DNA of 64,000 nt from Pratylenchus scribneri (GCA_030063045.1 JAQSEB010000023.1:2852001-2916000), one strand, 5' to 3'. Shown: positions 1 through 12,300, numbered from the stretch's first letter. Notes: generated from the sequence alone by a model not told the origin. A program made the numbers and translations.

Positions 1-81
1 GGTTCGGGGGAATTGGATGAGGTAAACGACATCCGGTTTCCATTCTCGGACGACCAAACCATGGACTGGTTTCATATTTGC
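1..81 (-). CDS. GST-like protein of the FAXC/CDR type, internal exon (cut by window edge)
   Basis: Read on the minus strand, a tttcag acceptor (plus 82-87) opens an 81-base exon of 27 codons without a stop that runs off the window. It contains REWKPDVVYLIQFPRT. The DVVYLxQFPR pattern is what I associate with the start of the thioredoxin-like domain in failed-axon-connections/CDR (cadmium-responsive) glutathione-transferase-like proteins of nematodes. No catalytic part is visible. The earlier exon or exons should lie between about 100 and 1388 on the minus strand, but I could not place one with confidence. The family call rests on this one motif, so it is tentative; the exon itself is more certain than the name. 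Confidence 0.5.
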
Positions 82-1388
82 CTGAAATTGTGAATAAATA
101 TTGAATATTCCATGCAATTTCGAGGGCCACAATAAATTCTTTTTCACAGATTTGAAAAATCCCAAAATGGTCCTTCCAATTTTGAGAAGGAATTAAATTT
201 AACGAGGAATAAATTGGGGAGAGGGTTGGTTGGTTGTGCACAAAACAGGTTATTTGTTAATGTGCCTCATTTTTAAAACGTGGCCTCCCCTCAATCGCCA
301 CCCGCAAATGTCGTTTTGCCTCATTTGTGAAGGAGGGGATGGATGCTAATTAGGCGGAAATTGTGGTAATCGAAAATTGGAGGAGAGGATTGACGAATAT
401 ATTGTAAAATGCACAGTGAAAATAAATTTAGAAACGCCCAAAAAATTACAATTGGCCGATGATTCATTTGTAAAAGGGTGAATGGATCAATGGAATCATT
501 TAAAACCTTTATTTGTTTCTGATTTGATTTTGAAATATTCAATTCATTTGGGGTTCCATTGACACGAAGAGAATTATTAATTTGCGATTATGGCCAAAAT
601 TAAATGGAAGAATTGAAAGATGTTTAATAATTGAGAGTTAGAAAATGGGCTAATAAAATAATATTTAATATTTATTATATGCTAATTGGTGGGATCAAGG
701 ATGGTGAATGGGTTTTGAAAATCGGGGACATGGGGACTAAGGAGCTAAGTTGATTTTTAACAAAATATGAATTTGGATGGAGGAATTGCATAGAATACCC
801 CGGAACTACAATCATTGTTGTTTTGAATCAATTGGATTCCTTTATTCATCAAAAAACAATGAATTGAGCCTCAGGAAAGGATAATTCAAAGGGATTGGAA
901 ATATATTGTCAGCCAATTGAAATTTAGATTCTCATTTTGTTGTAGGTATTCCATACTTCATTTTACCAATTATTTTGAATTCGTAATAATTATATTTATT
1001 TATTTTTATTTGATTTTCAATGGATGGAATGTTTTTGTAAATTGTTTACACAAAATTGCTTAGAAAAGGATGTAAAGCACATTTCCGTGAATGAATGAAT
1101 TCATCAATGTTCTCCTTTCAATACATTGATTGTGAGAGAAGATTAATAAAATTATTCTACAAATATTTATTAATAAAAATATTACTAAATAATTTTTCCA
1201 TTTTTCCCGGAACAATTCATTAATAAAATGAATTGATGCTCTCAATTCCAATCAATTTTATACTGACAATCATTACAATTTGATGAAATGATCGATCCAC
1301 ATTGAATTGTTCACCGTTCCGAATAAACAAAAATGGGACACCACCAAAAATGGGATCACTTTTATTGATGAAATATTCCCAATAAAAA
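82..1388. other. AT-rich intergenic region
   Basis: No convincing coding exon. It should hold the promoter of the GPCR at 1389 and the 5' part of the minus-strand gene at the window edge. Short open frames here are AT-driven and show no conserved motif. Confidence 0.5.
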
Positions 1389-2910
1389 ATGGATTCAATG
1401 TTCAATTCAACAACCCAATTCCCCTCCAAAACCACCGAAGGATTCAATTATAATCAAACTTTGCTTAGTCCAATCACCTCAATCCCTGCCAAAATTCTTT
1501 CAGTTTATTTGCCCATTCCAATTATTATTTTTGGAATATTCGGCAATTTGGCCACATTTTTCACAATTTTATTTTCACATCTTCGAAAGGTAATTATTAA
1601 TCCATCCAATTGATATTATTTTTTCACCACATCCTTTCCAGACATATGTGAACAAATATTTACTGATTATTTTACTTTCCGATACCGAATTATTGATCAA
1701 ATTGGCTGTTGAACGAACATTCAAAACCAGTCAAATTAATTATTTTGTCTGCTTCATCAGCCAATATTTGTGGAATTTGCCCCTTTATATCACAAATTTG
1801 ACCGTACTTTTGCTGACCATCGAACGATTTTTTGCCATCATTTTCCCATTGAGTCATCTAAAGGTCCTCTTGAAAAGGGCAAATATCTCAAAATTTATAA
1901 ATAGATGAATATTAAAGAATTACAATCACTGAGGAATAAATAATTGATCATTCCTTCTCTTCTGGCCAATTTACCCTAATTCAAAAAGGATTGATACATC
2001 AAATTAATTTTTATTTCATTCGAATACAGTATTCTCACATTGGTCGATGGCGAATTATCATCGCAATTTTGGCATTTTCTGCGGCCATCAATTTGAATTT
2101 ATTCTTTGTTTTGGCCAATAATGAATCTGGAAGATGGCATAATGAAAGTAATAAATGCGTATACAAATATTATTTGGAGGAATTGCCGTATGCAAAGGTG
2201 AATGAATTTAAATTTAACCGAAATTGCATTTTTATATTTTACAGCTCTTTTTTCTGATTCCCCGTTTGTTGTTCACTTTTCTCATTCCCCTTTTGTCCGT
2301 CATTTTTGTGAATATTTTCATTGCAATTCGATTACATGGCCGTTCATTGATTCAAAGTTGTTTTAAATTGAATTAAAATTCATCAATTTATGCCAAAAAA
2401 AACAGGTTCGGCCAATGTGCCAAATGAAACTCGAACTAACAACAAAATCCTGTTCATCATTCCAGCTGCCTATGTTCTCTTAAATTTGCCCCAGAATATT
2501 TATTTAGCCGTCACCCAATTCATCGACCGCCGTTTCAACAATTCACAATTGAATTATTTCACTTTGGGCTTCTTTTTCCTCAATCATTCCATCAATTTCA
2601 TTCTTTATGCCCTTGCCAGGTGTCTATGCCTACAGTATATCTTTACTACTTATTTTCACCTTTCAAACACACAAAAATTGAGTGGTTTAGGATATTTAAA
2701 TCCAATTGATTTTGATCATTCTTTTAAATAATTAGGCAAATTGAATATTCCATCTCAATACCATTCATTCATCACAATTTCAGCCAAATATTTCGACAAA
2801 CATTTATCCGCCTTTGGATTCATCCATTTTGTTGCCGACCTCCTCAAAATTCAATGTCACCAAAGGAGAATAGTGATAATTCAAAGGGAACAAATGAATC
2901 CAAATTATAA
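1389..2910 (+). CDS. Rhodopsin-family GPCR, FMRFamide-receptor-like
   Basis: A seven-helix plasma-membrane receptor, probably for a neuropeptide. The N-terminus carries NxS/T sites (FNSTTQ, YNQT). TM1 contains FGIFGNLATFF; intron 1 follows LRK. TM2 starts LLIILLSD. TM3 ends TIERFFAIIFPLSHLK, an ERF in place of DRY. TM4 begins after GRW, with an extracellular cysteine in NKCVYKYY. TM5 is LFFLIPRLLFTFLIPL, TM6 ILFIIPAAYVLLNLPQN, and TM7 has NHSINFILYA instead of NPxxY, as in FRPR/FMRFamide receptors. An intron (acceptor before plus 2785) leads to the last exon, a helix 8 and a Cys-Cys pair (HPFCCRPP) that may be palmitoylated, with the stop at 2908-2910. All introns look like normal GT-AG. Orthology to a single frpr gene is not resolved. 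Confidence 0.82.
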
Positions 2911-3215
2911 AAAGAATAAATTAATTGGATTGAGATTGATTCATTTTGATAATAAAAAATTATTTTCCAATTAGTTGGAAAAAATTGGTTTACAGTATTT
3001 TGTGAATTCATTCATTGCGGGTAAATTTCCCTTTTGTGCAGGCCAATTTTACCAAGTACACCTTTTTAAAAAGAGTGCTTGTCGTTTACACAATGGTAAA
3101 ATTAATGAGCATCTTAATATTCAATGATAAAAAAATAAAAAAATCATTTCAAATTTGAAATTATTAAGTGAAAATATTAAAATAAAATTTATTAAATTAC
3201 TCATTCATTGGCTAG

Positions 3216-3990
3216 TGTTTTTTTTTCTTTCCGGAAAATGTTCGCCAAACAAAATGTGTTTTTTCTTTCCGGAAAATGTTCATCAAACAAAATGTGTTCT
3301 TTTCTTTCCGGAAAATGTTCGTCAAACAAAATGTGCTTTCTCTTTCCGGAAAATGTTTGCCAAACAAAATGTGTTTTCTCTTTCCGGAAAATGTTCGCCA
3401 AACAAAATGTGCTTTCTCTTTCCGGAAAATGTTCGCCAAACAAAATGTGTTTTCCGGAAAATGTTGCCAAACAAAATATGTTTTAGGAAAATGTTCGCCA
3501 AAATGTGTTTTCTCTTCCCGGAAAATGTTCGCCAAACAAAATGTGCTTTCTCTTTCCGGAAAATGTTCGCCAAACAAAATGTGTTTTCCGGAAAATGTTG
3601 CCAAACAAAATATGTTTTAGGAAAATGTTCGCCAAACAAAATGTGTTTCCGGAAAATGTTCGCCAAACAAAATGTGTTTTCTCTTTCCGGAAAATGTTCG
3701 CCAAACAAAATGTGTTTTCTCTTTCCGGAAAATGTTCGCCAAACAAAATGTGTTTTCCGGAAAATGTTCGCCAAACAAAATGTGTTTCCGGGAAATGTTT
3801 GCCAAACAAAATGTGTTTCCGGGAAATGTTTGCCAAACAAAATGTGTTTTCCGAAAAATGTTCGCCAAACAAAATGTGTTTTGCCTTTCTGGAAAATGTT
3901 CGCCAAACAAAATGTGTTTTGCCTTTCTGGAAAATGTTCGCCAAACAAAATGTGTTTTGCCTTTCTGGAAAATGTTCGCCAAAATGTGTT
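3216..3990. repeat. Minisatellite array A1 (TTTCCGGAAAATG family)
   Basis: About 22 tandem units with the core CCGGAAAATGTTCGCCAAAC followed by AAAATGTGTTTT and a variable linker (TCTC, GCC or none). Unit length is mostly 38 or 32 bases, so open frames rotate through all frames on both strands. A 134-base higher-order unit is repeated: the variant ATGTTGCC occurs at 3461 and again at 3595. Each full unit contains the 12-base palindrome TTTTCCGGAAAA or a close variant. The same family forms a second array at 56022-56617. Confidence 0.97.
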
Positions 3991-4396
3991 ACCGACTTTC
4001 CCCTTTTATTTACCAGGCGTAACGCGTAATGCAAAAAAAATTATTTTCCGCATAATCTACCAACCAATGTTTCGATTAAACAACGAGTTTCCATAGGAAT
4101 GAATATGCCTCCCCCCTTCATATATTCATTTTTGGATTTATTGTATTTTATCATTAGGGCGCAATCGACTATATTTGATTACACAAAAAAAATTCCCCAA
4201 TTCTTCCCACCACTTTTTTTTATCATTTTGTTGTTTCAAATATTTTATAGTTTGTTTCGTGGCCCACCGATGAAATTCCCCATTCTTCACAAATAAAAAC
4301 GTTGAAGATCGATAATTTCGCCAGTCCGTGACGGGAACAAAAAAGCCCATTCCATTCTAATAATTAATAAATATTTGAAGCATTTTTGCCAATAAA
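3991..4396. other. Spacer between array A1 and the nuclear receptor
   Basis: AT-rich sequence with pyrimidine-rich runs (about 4115-4240) and no gene-like frame. It presumably includes the promoter of the nuclear receptor gene. Confidence 0.4.
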
Positions 4397-6139
4397 ATGT
4401 TAAATCAATGTCGATTATGCTCAATTTGTGATAGCCCAGGCAGTGGTTGCTTTTTTCGAGTTTATTCATGCCGACCATGTGCCTCATTTTTTCATCGTTC
4501 TGTTCGTGATCGGCGCCAATATATTTGTCGGCTTCAGGGCAATTGCCCAATCAACAAAGGCATTCCCCATTCATTCAAGATTCAACCCATCCATTCTTGC
4601 CCCATTTCCATTTCAGAAGGAATGCGAAATTCTTGCAGGGCCTGCAGACTGAAAAGATGCTTTGATGCTGGCATGCGACCCGATTTGGCCATAAATTGTT
4701 AGTAAAATTTGGGAATATTTGGATTTTAAAATTACTGTAGTGGGTATACAGGCAATAGGCATATTTAATAAGTCTAAAATATTTAAATAATATTTCAGCC
4801 AACCATTCGGTTGATGAGGCATCCACTGCTCAAATTGTTTCCTCCACTTCTCTTTCCCCCTCCTCTTCCTCCAATACGTCAACTGCGCAAAATGGCCAAT
4901 TTGTTGTTCGTTCCCTCCATTTAATTACTTAATGCCATCCATTCAAATTTATCCATTCAGACATTAACCTTCGATTTAGCCGTCCCCCTTTCCCAACAAT
5001 TGGCCAAATCGGCCAAGGATTTTGAGGAAGGGTCAAAGGCGATTGTTACTCAATATTTTGGGCTGAATGTGGCCATCGGTAATTTCCATTTTGCCTTCCA
5101 ATCTCATTTTGCCAAGGCGCCTCCATTCGATTGATCACTAATTCGGAGGCAATGCAATTGGAAAAAGCCTGTGCCCCTCTCTATATTGCTTTTATGCGAA
5201 ATCATTTCCCCGAATTTGACAATTTTGATAATTCCACAAAGGCAATGGATGGTTATTTTCCAATTCATCAATTCGCACATTATTTAGGCTTCTATTATGA
5301 AAAAATTCATGGTCTCATTTGTAACATTGACTGGCATCGATTGGACGGTTTGGCAAATTAAAATACATTATTAAAATCATTTTATTCAGTTACGCGCTTT
5401 CCCAAATGAATCGGAGATAACCCAATTTATGCTCTATCCTGGATGTGTGGCCGACCATAAAAATCATTGTGCAGATTATTTCAGCACGGTGACCGGCGTT
5501 GGAAAACAGCACCAAATCAAGTGTGAATTATGGGAAATTCAATTTATAATAAATTACTCAACTTTTTGGTCATTCATTATTTAATTCTCATTTTTTTGTG
5601 AATTCCGCAAATATATTTATTTCCCCTTAATTCAGTTTGAGCATCCCACTCTTCGATCGTTACATGAATTTCATTAACAATGTGTACAGGCCATTGGGCG
5701 TTTCAAACCTGGAACATTCCGCTTTGATGGGCATTTTACTTTGGAATTCGGGTAAATTCCTCATGGATTTATTTCCTCCTCATTTTCCTTTTTAAGTCAA
5801 CCAATTTACGAACAATAAATTTGCCCACAAAAGGGATGCATTTTTCGTGGAACTCAATTCATTGGCCATCAAAAATGCCCTTTACCAATCGAATTCTTCC
5901 CAAAATCCCTCTGTGACTGTTCCAACCCGTTTTGGCCAATTATTGAATTTGATAATGGAAATTGCGGTTAGCTAATGGATTGGCCTGAATATTTAATTTA
6001 ATCATTCATTCAGAGTTTGGACAAAGATTTGGATGAATTATTTTCGTTGAGTAAAGTCTTTTTGGATGCAAACAGTTCCATGGATTTTTCCAGCATTTGG
6101 GATGACATTTTCGGATTGAAGGCCTCAAAGGAAGATTGA
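4397..6139 (+). CDS. Nuclear hormone receptor (C4 zinc-finger DBD plus ligand-binding domain)
   Basis: A nuclear transcription factor of the expanded nematode NHR family. The DNA-binding domain starts almost at the first ATG: CRLCSICDSPGSG, then SCRPCASFFHRSV (P-box region), YICRLQGNCPINK, and after an intron RNSCRACRLKRCFDAGM. The intron within the domain (4560-4616) has a GC donor and AG acceptor and is 57 bases, so retention would keep the frame but insert 19 residues inside the second finger. The next intron (4699-4798, GT-AG) leads to a Ser/Thr-rich hinge (STSLSPSSSSNTS). The ligand-binding domain follows over several small exons, including LEKACAPLYIAFMRNHFPEF, SIPLFDRYMNFINNVYRPLG and SLDKDLDELFSLSKVFLD, with the stop at 6137-6139. 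The subfamily cannot be fixed from sequence alone. Confidence 0.92.
4560..4616 (+). other. GC-AG intron inside the NHR DNA-binding domain
   Basis: The second zinc finger becomes continuous (NCPINKEGMRNSCRACR) only if gcattcc...tttcag is removed. The donor is GC and the length, 57 bases, is a multiple of three. Confidence 0.75.
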
Positions 6140-6589
6140 AATATTTGCCTTTGGATACAGTAATTGCTGGGAAGGAAAAGGAAGAAACTATCAATCATAC
6201 TTTGCCGTTGGCTCATTCCAATTTGATTGGCTAAAAATACTAAGAACGGTGGAATTGATTAATTCAAATAATATTTATATGAATTATTTTTTATTACTTT
6301 TTCAAGAATTGTTATGAAAATAAATGATTTTATAATATTATAGTGAGAAAAAATCGATTATGGATGGGATTTTCAAGATTTACTTTTACATAACTGAAAA
6401 ACAAATTCTGTTTTTTAAAATGAATTAGAAAAAAATGATGTAACAATTTACGTAAAAATTTTCAAGGTCCAAATCATCAGCTGAATATTAATTTTCAATT
6501 TGATCAATTCTCTAGTATAAATGCTTCCCTGTTCAATTCTCATTTATTTCTTCTCATTTTCACCAATCCTAAACTGAATTCCTCTAACA
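6140..6589. other. Intergenic region with TATA-like element
   Basis: Follows the NHR stop. Nothing coding is seen. TATAAAT at 6516-6522 lies about 70 bases before the ATG of the small secreted gene. Confidence 0.4.
6516..6522 (+). promoter_or_regulatory. TATA-box-like element of the 6590 gene
   Basis: TATAAAT about 70 bases upstream of the start codon, in a region with few other GC-containing motifs. A comparable TATAAAA lies 52 bases before the second small secreted gene (20253-20259). Confidence 0.4.
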
Positions 6590-6907
6590 ATGTCGAAGAT
6601 TGTCCAATTTTCAATAATTTTCGCCCTTCTTTTTCCATTCCAATTCATTTTGGCTCAAGGTTGGTTCATTTCATTAATTTTCAAATAATTTATCATTTTA
6701 TTCAAAGATGAATTGGCCAATTTTGTTCCTCAAACCATTCGGGAAGTGAATCGACCACCCCAGGATTTGGAGACACCGGAAAAGGCGATCAAAGCGATTC
6801 GGGGATTCAGCCAATATGAGGCATGGAGGGAGGAATATGAGAAGGCAAGAAAGGCGGATCCGATGCGCCCGCCGGCAGATTTGGAGGAACCACCAAAATT
6901 TTTATGA
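6590..6907 (+). CDS. Small secreted protein (89 aa), function unknown
   Basis: Two exons (6590-6659 and 6708-6907) around a 48-base GT-AG intron. The first 23 residues are a clear signal peptide (MSKIVQFSIIFALLFPFQ then FILAQ). The mature part is about 66 residues, rich in Glu, Lys, Arg and Pro and without cysteine; it includes VNRPPQDLETPEKAIKAI and ends in PPADLEEPPKFL. The intron splits the codon just after the signal peptide, so exon 1 encodes essentially only the export signal. I do not recognise a family. The start resembles that of the peptide gene at 49459 (MPKIVQIFFIIAL). A secreted gland or body-fluid protein is possible; parasitism effector is one inference among several. Confidence 0.8.
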
Positions 6908-7237
6908 ATTCCAAAATTATTTTATGAATTTATTTTAATTTTATTCCTTTTAAAATTGAAAATGAATGAAATTTGTCAATGTCAAATAATTGATAATAAA
7001 TGTCGATAAAATCATTATAATAAAATGAATAAAGAAGCGTACAAAGTAAAAGTAAAGTAAATTATCAGTGCAGAATATGAATATAAAATGAATGAATAAA
7101 TTGTATAATATTTCAAGTCAAAATTATAGGTAATTATATCATTTGTTGAATGTAGATTGATTTAATTATTATATTATGAATGAATATATGATGGATGGAA
7201 TGATTGATTTGTGAAAATGTCGGAATGTTGTCTTCGA
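6908..7237. other. Convergent 3' intergenic region
   Basis: AT-rich sequence between two convergent genes, with AATAAA-type signals (for example near 7028). No gene is seen. Confidence 0.4.
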
Positions 7238-10200
7238 TCATTCAAAATCATCGTCCAAATCCAAATTGGCTTCTAGTGCTTCAGAAATATTATTATTGTC
7301 ATTTGATTGAGGAGGCTTAACTGTTTTTGATGATGCAATTTTGAATGGATTTGTTGACGGCACTTTTCGCTGGGAACCATTTAAGCCGGCGGAATTACCT
7401 TCGCCGGACATTTTCATCGATGAGAATCCTGCAATGACTGAAAATTTAGCATATTAAATTTAATAATTTTGCCTACTTGATTCCGTCGAAATTTGCACAT
7501 TATTATTACTATTCTTTGGGGCAATCACATTTTGAAGGCGTAGAGCAGCATTTCCATTGTCATTTGCCTTCTTTGGAATTTGGACAGCATTTTGTGCCGA
7601 AAATTGGTTGCTTCGACGGCGACTGCCACCCCCAAATCCGCCGGGCTGATTTTGGGGATTCGTTGTTGTCTTTCCAATGTCTTTTGGAACTAAAAATAAT
7701 CGAAAATAAATTGAATTTAGCCAAAATTTGACCTACCTTCGAATTTGTTTGCATCCCCAATTTGAATTTGTGATTCAGCCGACAAATTTGGATTTTGGTT
7801 TTCATCGGTGATTGGCGAAATATTCAAACTGACTGATCCATTCCCCTTTTCATCCGATGAGTCCGATTCATCTTCCAAAATCATTGCCCCATCAATCGGA
7901 ATTGGTGACATTTTTGGTGGCAATTTTTGAATCGGTTTTTGAATAATGTTTGGTGGCTTTCCATATCCATCCAAATTTGGGCCATTATTGCTGATTGGTC
8001 GATGGAAAATGTTGGAAGTGATTTGGATGGGCGGCGGACGATTTACGGCCAATTTATACTGATTAAGCACTTTTGAATTCGATGGCAAATTTTTTTGTTC
8101 TGAATTTGCCCGCGGCATCGGCGATTCATTTTGTTGACGAGAATTCAGGCGAGACTGAAATGAAAAACAAATATACAATTTTTAGGGGGAAAATTACTGA
8201 ATTTGGGAGCATTTCGATTCCATTTGTCTTTTTCTGAATTGGTTTCGGGCGATGAATTTCCACCAAATTTGATGCAATCGATGATGAGCCTCCAGGGGAA
8301 TTGGCAGCCGAATTGAATTGAACATCGTTGTGCAAATTGGGGCAACATTTTGTGCATAAACTTGGCCACCATTTGCCGCATTTTATCGAGTCAGTTGATT
8401 CACAAAATTTTGCAGAATTGTGCCAAATATTGATCAAATTTTGGCGGCATCCGGCGAACTATGAAAGGGAAATTTGGCATTTAAACTGGATTTTTGGATT
8501 ATTACCTGTGCGCAAATGCCCAACACTGTTCGAGTTTTGCATCTTGCATCAGTTTTGACCAATTCGCGGGCAATGGGTGGAAATCGATGTGATCCAGCCA
8601 TCGGCTGTTGTGAATATTTCAGCCAATACCATTCGCCGATACTGGTTTTTTGACTGTAAAAAATATATTTTTCCCATTTAATCCAAATTCCCCTACTCTT
8701 GTCGAAGGCTGAAATCGTGTCTGGCCGTGAAAGTTTTTTGTTTTTCACAAAATTCCAGAAAAATTGCATTTCCGTTGGCTAATTTCATTGCAAAATGGAC
8801 AGCCAAAATTTTGAATTCGCCGACATCATTGACCCAAGAAGAAACTGATGGATTCTTCAAAGGCGGGCGAATTGGGAAATCCATACTAATAATGCTAAAA
8901 TAAAAAAGTGAATAAATAAATAAATTAATTAATTAATTAACTCACTCTTCACTATCGCTGCTTTCACTTTCCTTTTCAATTTTCATTCCATTTTCATTAA
9001 TATTCGCCTTAATTTTGTCCCCAATTTTGCATTCAATCACCGTCCAAATGGCCACTTCCCCTTTGAAATGCCATTGAACTTTTGCCTCAAGGCAAATCTT
9101 CTCTCCAACCTAAATTTGAGGGATTTTCATCAAAAATGACCCAAAAATTTACCTTCAATTTTTCCTTCTGAATATGGGAAAGTGGATCGGAAATGATGCC
9201 AAGGAATGGAAGGCGAATTGGCCCATTCGGCACAAATTCGGCCAAAATCTCCTTGGTGATGTTCAATTCAATTGAATACTTAAAAATGAAAATTATTTTG
9301 GAAATTTAAAATTGAATTTTTACATCCAAATTGTTCAATTTTTTGATTTTCACTGGAGGCGATTGTTCAATTGCCGATTGACCATTATTTCGTTTAATTG
9401 GGGCAAAATTCAGTGCCAGATTCAATGGAAATTTGAAGTAATTTATTCGGCTAAAATAAAAATTAATTAAAAAAATATTTATTTTTAATTTTACATTGGG
9501 CAAAATGAACGCATTTTTCCCAAATCCGCTGTCCGGTCCGTTTTGTTCAAATAAATGTTGATTTGGCCATTTTTATCCAGAATTAAGTAACAATTTTGGA
9601 TGCCGCCATTTTGGGTTTGGAGTGAAATTTTCTCAACAATAATTCCCTCAGAACAATATGAATTGAACAAATGAAGATAGAGAGAATCCTTTTAAATTGG
9701 ATTAATTGAATTCATTTTTGATTTTTTTTACTTCTTCCTCGAATACCGGTGACCATTTGAATTTATCCAAAAGTGCATTCGAATTGGGAGAAGCATAGAA
9801 ATAGGACCATTTTGGCAGGGAACCAACAGAATATGACCTAAAAGGCAAATAGTATTAATTTATGTGGGAAAATGGCTCACAATTGGACACGTGCACAATA
9901 AAGGATTCCGGACAAAGGGGAATTGCCTTCTTTGTCACGAAAACCGTAACTGGGAATTGGCAGAATCTGTGAAAATAAATGGTAATTGATGGATGTGAAA
10001 AAGTGGCCTACTTGATTGTTCCCAGCACCAAAAAGGGGACAAATTGGCCGTTGGGCATTAAGCGGATCGACGAATTCGAATTGGCCACCTAACTTGGAAA
10101 TGTCGGATGCCGAAAAATTGGGCACAAAAATGACGGGAAGAGACATCTGAAAATGAAAGGAGAAATTAATTGGGATTTGGGAGGAATATTCCATTAAAAG

Positions 10201-10540
10201 GGGGAATGATCAAAATGGCCAAAGAATAACCCACTTCAATTTGGGTATTAAGCCCATCCATTCTGCTTCTGGTGGGCACAAGTCCATCATTAATTTCCAT
10301 CCAAAGTCCATTCTTCTTCATTCGACGATACCTGAAATTTTAAAAATTATGATTAGATTTGAGTTTTGCTTGCCATTTGCCGGTTTTGAATGTCTCCTTA
10401 TTTTTCCAAGGTTTTATGGTCACATTTTGGGGTTGCTCCAATTCAACCAATTGGGCAAGTTTTTGTTCGCCTTTCCTGTCCACAATACCAACACAAATTG
10501 CCAAATCGGAGAGCAATATTCCTTCTCCTTTTGATGACAT
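7238..10540 (-). CDS. Unrecognised multi-exon protein with acidic C-terminus
   Basis: ATG at 10540 and stop at 7238-7240, with about a dozen short introns. The N-terminus reads MSSKGEGILLSDLAICVGIV and continues after a GC-AG intron (10332-10373, donor gcaagc) into YRRMKKNGLWMEINDGLVPT. Ordered middle exons alternate beta-rich stretches (SLPVIFVPNFSASDISKLGG, ILYCARVQL, CYLILDKNGQINIYLNKTD, SIELNITKEILAEFVPNGP, KICLEAKVQWHFKGEVAIW). The last third is low-complexity and polar: Ser/Asn/Pro-rich with ESDSSDEKGN, ending EALEANLDLDDDFE. There is no signal peptide or membrane helix, so it is probably cytosolic or nuclear. The C-terminal acidic tail could be an interaction peptide. I do not recognise a family and assign no function. 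Exon borders in the middle are approximate. Confidence 0.75.
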
Positions 10541-11757
10541 TTTATTTAAAATATATTATTTCCTTAATTAATTTGAGAATTAAGCCTTTTATTAATAAAA
10601 AAAATCACATTGGGAGGAGAAGGGGAATCTTGCAAAAATTTCTTAGGTAATTTGCATAATGGCTGAGAAATGCAAATGGATCAAAATATATTCCAATGGC
10701 TTTTTTATAGGGAAATGTGTCTGTGAAAATGAAACTGTGATGAATGGAAATAAATGAGATGGACCCAGAGGCAACAAATTGATTGGGAAAATAAAAAGGG
10801 AAAATGGAATAAGCCGATCCATCCAAATGGACAATTTTTTATTTCAGTGCAATAAAAAGGTCATCGAAATATAAAATGTTGACATTGAAGAAGGCCAATT
10901 TCATTTCAATTATAATCTGTGACTAGGGAAGAAAATCATAGAAAAGGGGAATATACCCTGGGGCTAGGAATACGGTATCAGAATTTTATGAATGAAATGC
11001 CATTATGATTAAAAATTAATCAGGGAAGGAATGAATTGATAAAAGATAATATTCAATATTGATAAGCATTCTCCCTTTTCAAAATTATTTTTGCTCCTTT
11101 AAAAATGCCGTTGAATATTTCGGCAAATTTCAAGAACAAAAATTAAAGTTGTGAAAAATTAATATTTGATTTTTATTATTAAGGAATGACCAAACCACTC
11201 TTCTATTTTTAAAGGAAAATGAGAGAATGATTTTATGGCCATAGTGAAATGGAGATTGACGAAAAGAAATATTGGATTATGGACAGAATGGGCGGCAAAT
11301 TCAATTTTAAAATTGCCTCAATAATTCTATGGATTTTTCAATGGAAAGCTGATCGGGTGAAAAGAATTTGTATTGTTATCCAACTCCATCCTTTAGGGAA
11401 TTTATCTTACACTAATGAGATATAAAACAATGAATATTATTTTTCATTATCCCAAAAATAATATGCAAATCAAAATTTGCTCCAGATTCTTCTCCCAACC
11501 CTTTTCCAATTCCATTTTTTTGGCTTCTTCGAGCCTGTTTCCATTCACAATTGGCTCCTCTAGACCAAATTCAAATGAAAAAACAAAAATGGAAGGAATA
11601 AAATGATTGGGTTTATTCTCATTCAGTCAGCAAAAAAAAGGACAAATGAACAGAGCCAAATGTTTGAATGGGGCCATGGACGAATGCGAGGAAAAGCTGA
11701 ATTCCCTGTTTAGCTGGGTGAATCAGCTTATTCCTTCATTCTTAATCTCGTTTTGAG
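10541..11757. other. AT-rich intergenic region
   Basis: Upstream of the minus-strand gene starting at 10540 and downstream of the amidase. Scattered short open frames have no conserved features, and I see no gene. Confidence 0.45.
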
Positions 11758-12300
11758 ATTGTAATTGTAAAATTCTAAGTTGTAATTGCGATTGTAATTG
11801 TAAAATTCTAAGTTGTAATTGCGATTGTAATTGTAATTTCTAAGTTGTAATTGCGATTGTAATTGTAAAATTCTAAGTTGTAATTGCGATTGTAATTGTA
11901 AAATTCTAAGTTGTAATTGCGATTGTAATTGTAAAATTCTAAGTTGTAATTGCGATTGTAATTGTAAAATTCTAAGTTGTAATTGCGATTGTAATTGTAA
12001 TTTCTAAATTGTAATTGCGATTTTAATTGTAATTTCTAAGTTGTAATTGCGATTGTAATTGTAATTTCTAAATTGTAATTGCGATTGTAATTGTAATTTC
12101 TAAGTTGTAATTGCGATTGTAATTGTAAAATTCTAAGTTGTAATTGCGATTGTAATTGTAAAATTCTAAGTTGTAATTGCGATTGTAATTGTAAAATTCT
12201 AAGTTGTAATTGCGATTGTAATTGTAAAATTCTAAGTTGTAATTGCGATTGTAATTGCAATTGTCTAACTTGATTCCGGAAGGATTGTAAATGTAATTTT
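11758..12300. repeat. Minisatellite array B1 (TTGTAATTGCGATTGTAATT family)
   Basis: About 15 tandem units of 32-33 bases, each built from TTGTAATTGCGATTGTAATT plus GTAAAATTCTAAG or a shorter GTAATTTCTAAG. The array degenerates at its right end into a tail containing ATTCCGGAAGGATTGTAA (about 12272-12289). The same family and the same tail occur at 48600-49037. The array lies between about 120 and 660 bases past the stop codon of the amidase gene, whose 3' end faces it. Confidence 0.97.

Noticed and set aside
3201..4034. Many long open frames on both strands within array A1 (up to over 300 codons)
   Set aside because: They are by-products of a stop-poor tandem repeat whose unit length (38 or 32) rotates the frame; all six frames look alike and none has a gene-like context.
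11415..11606. 63-codon frame in the region between the unknown gene and array B1
   Set aside because: No conserved residues, no intron context, low-complexity Ser/Phe content; not supported as a gene.
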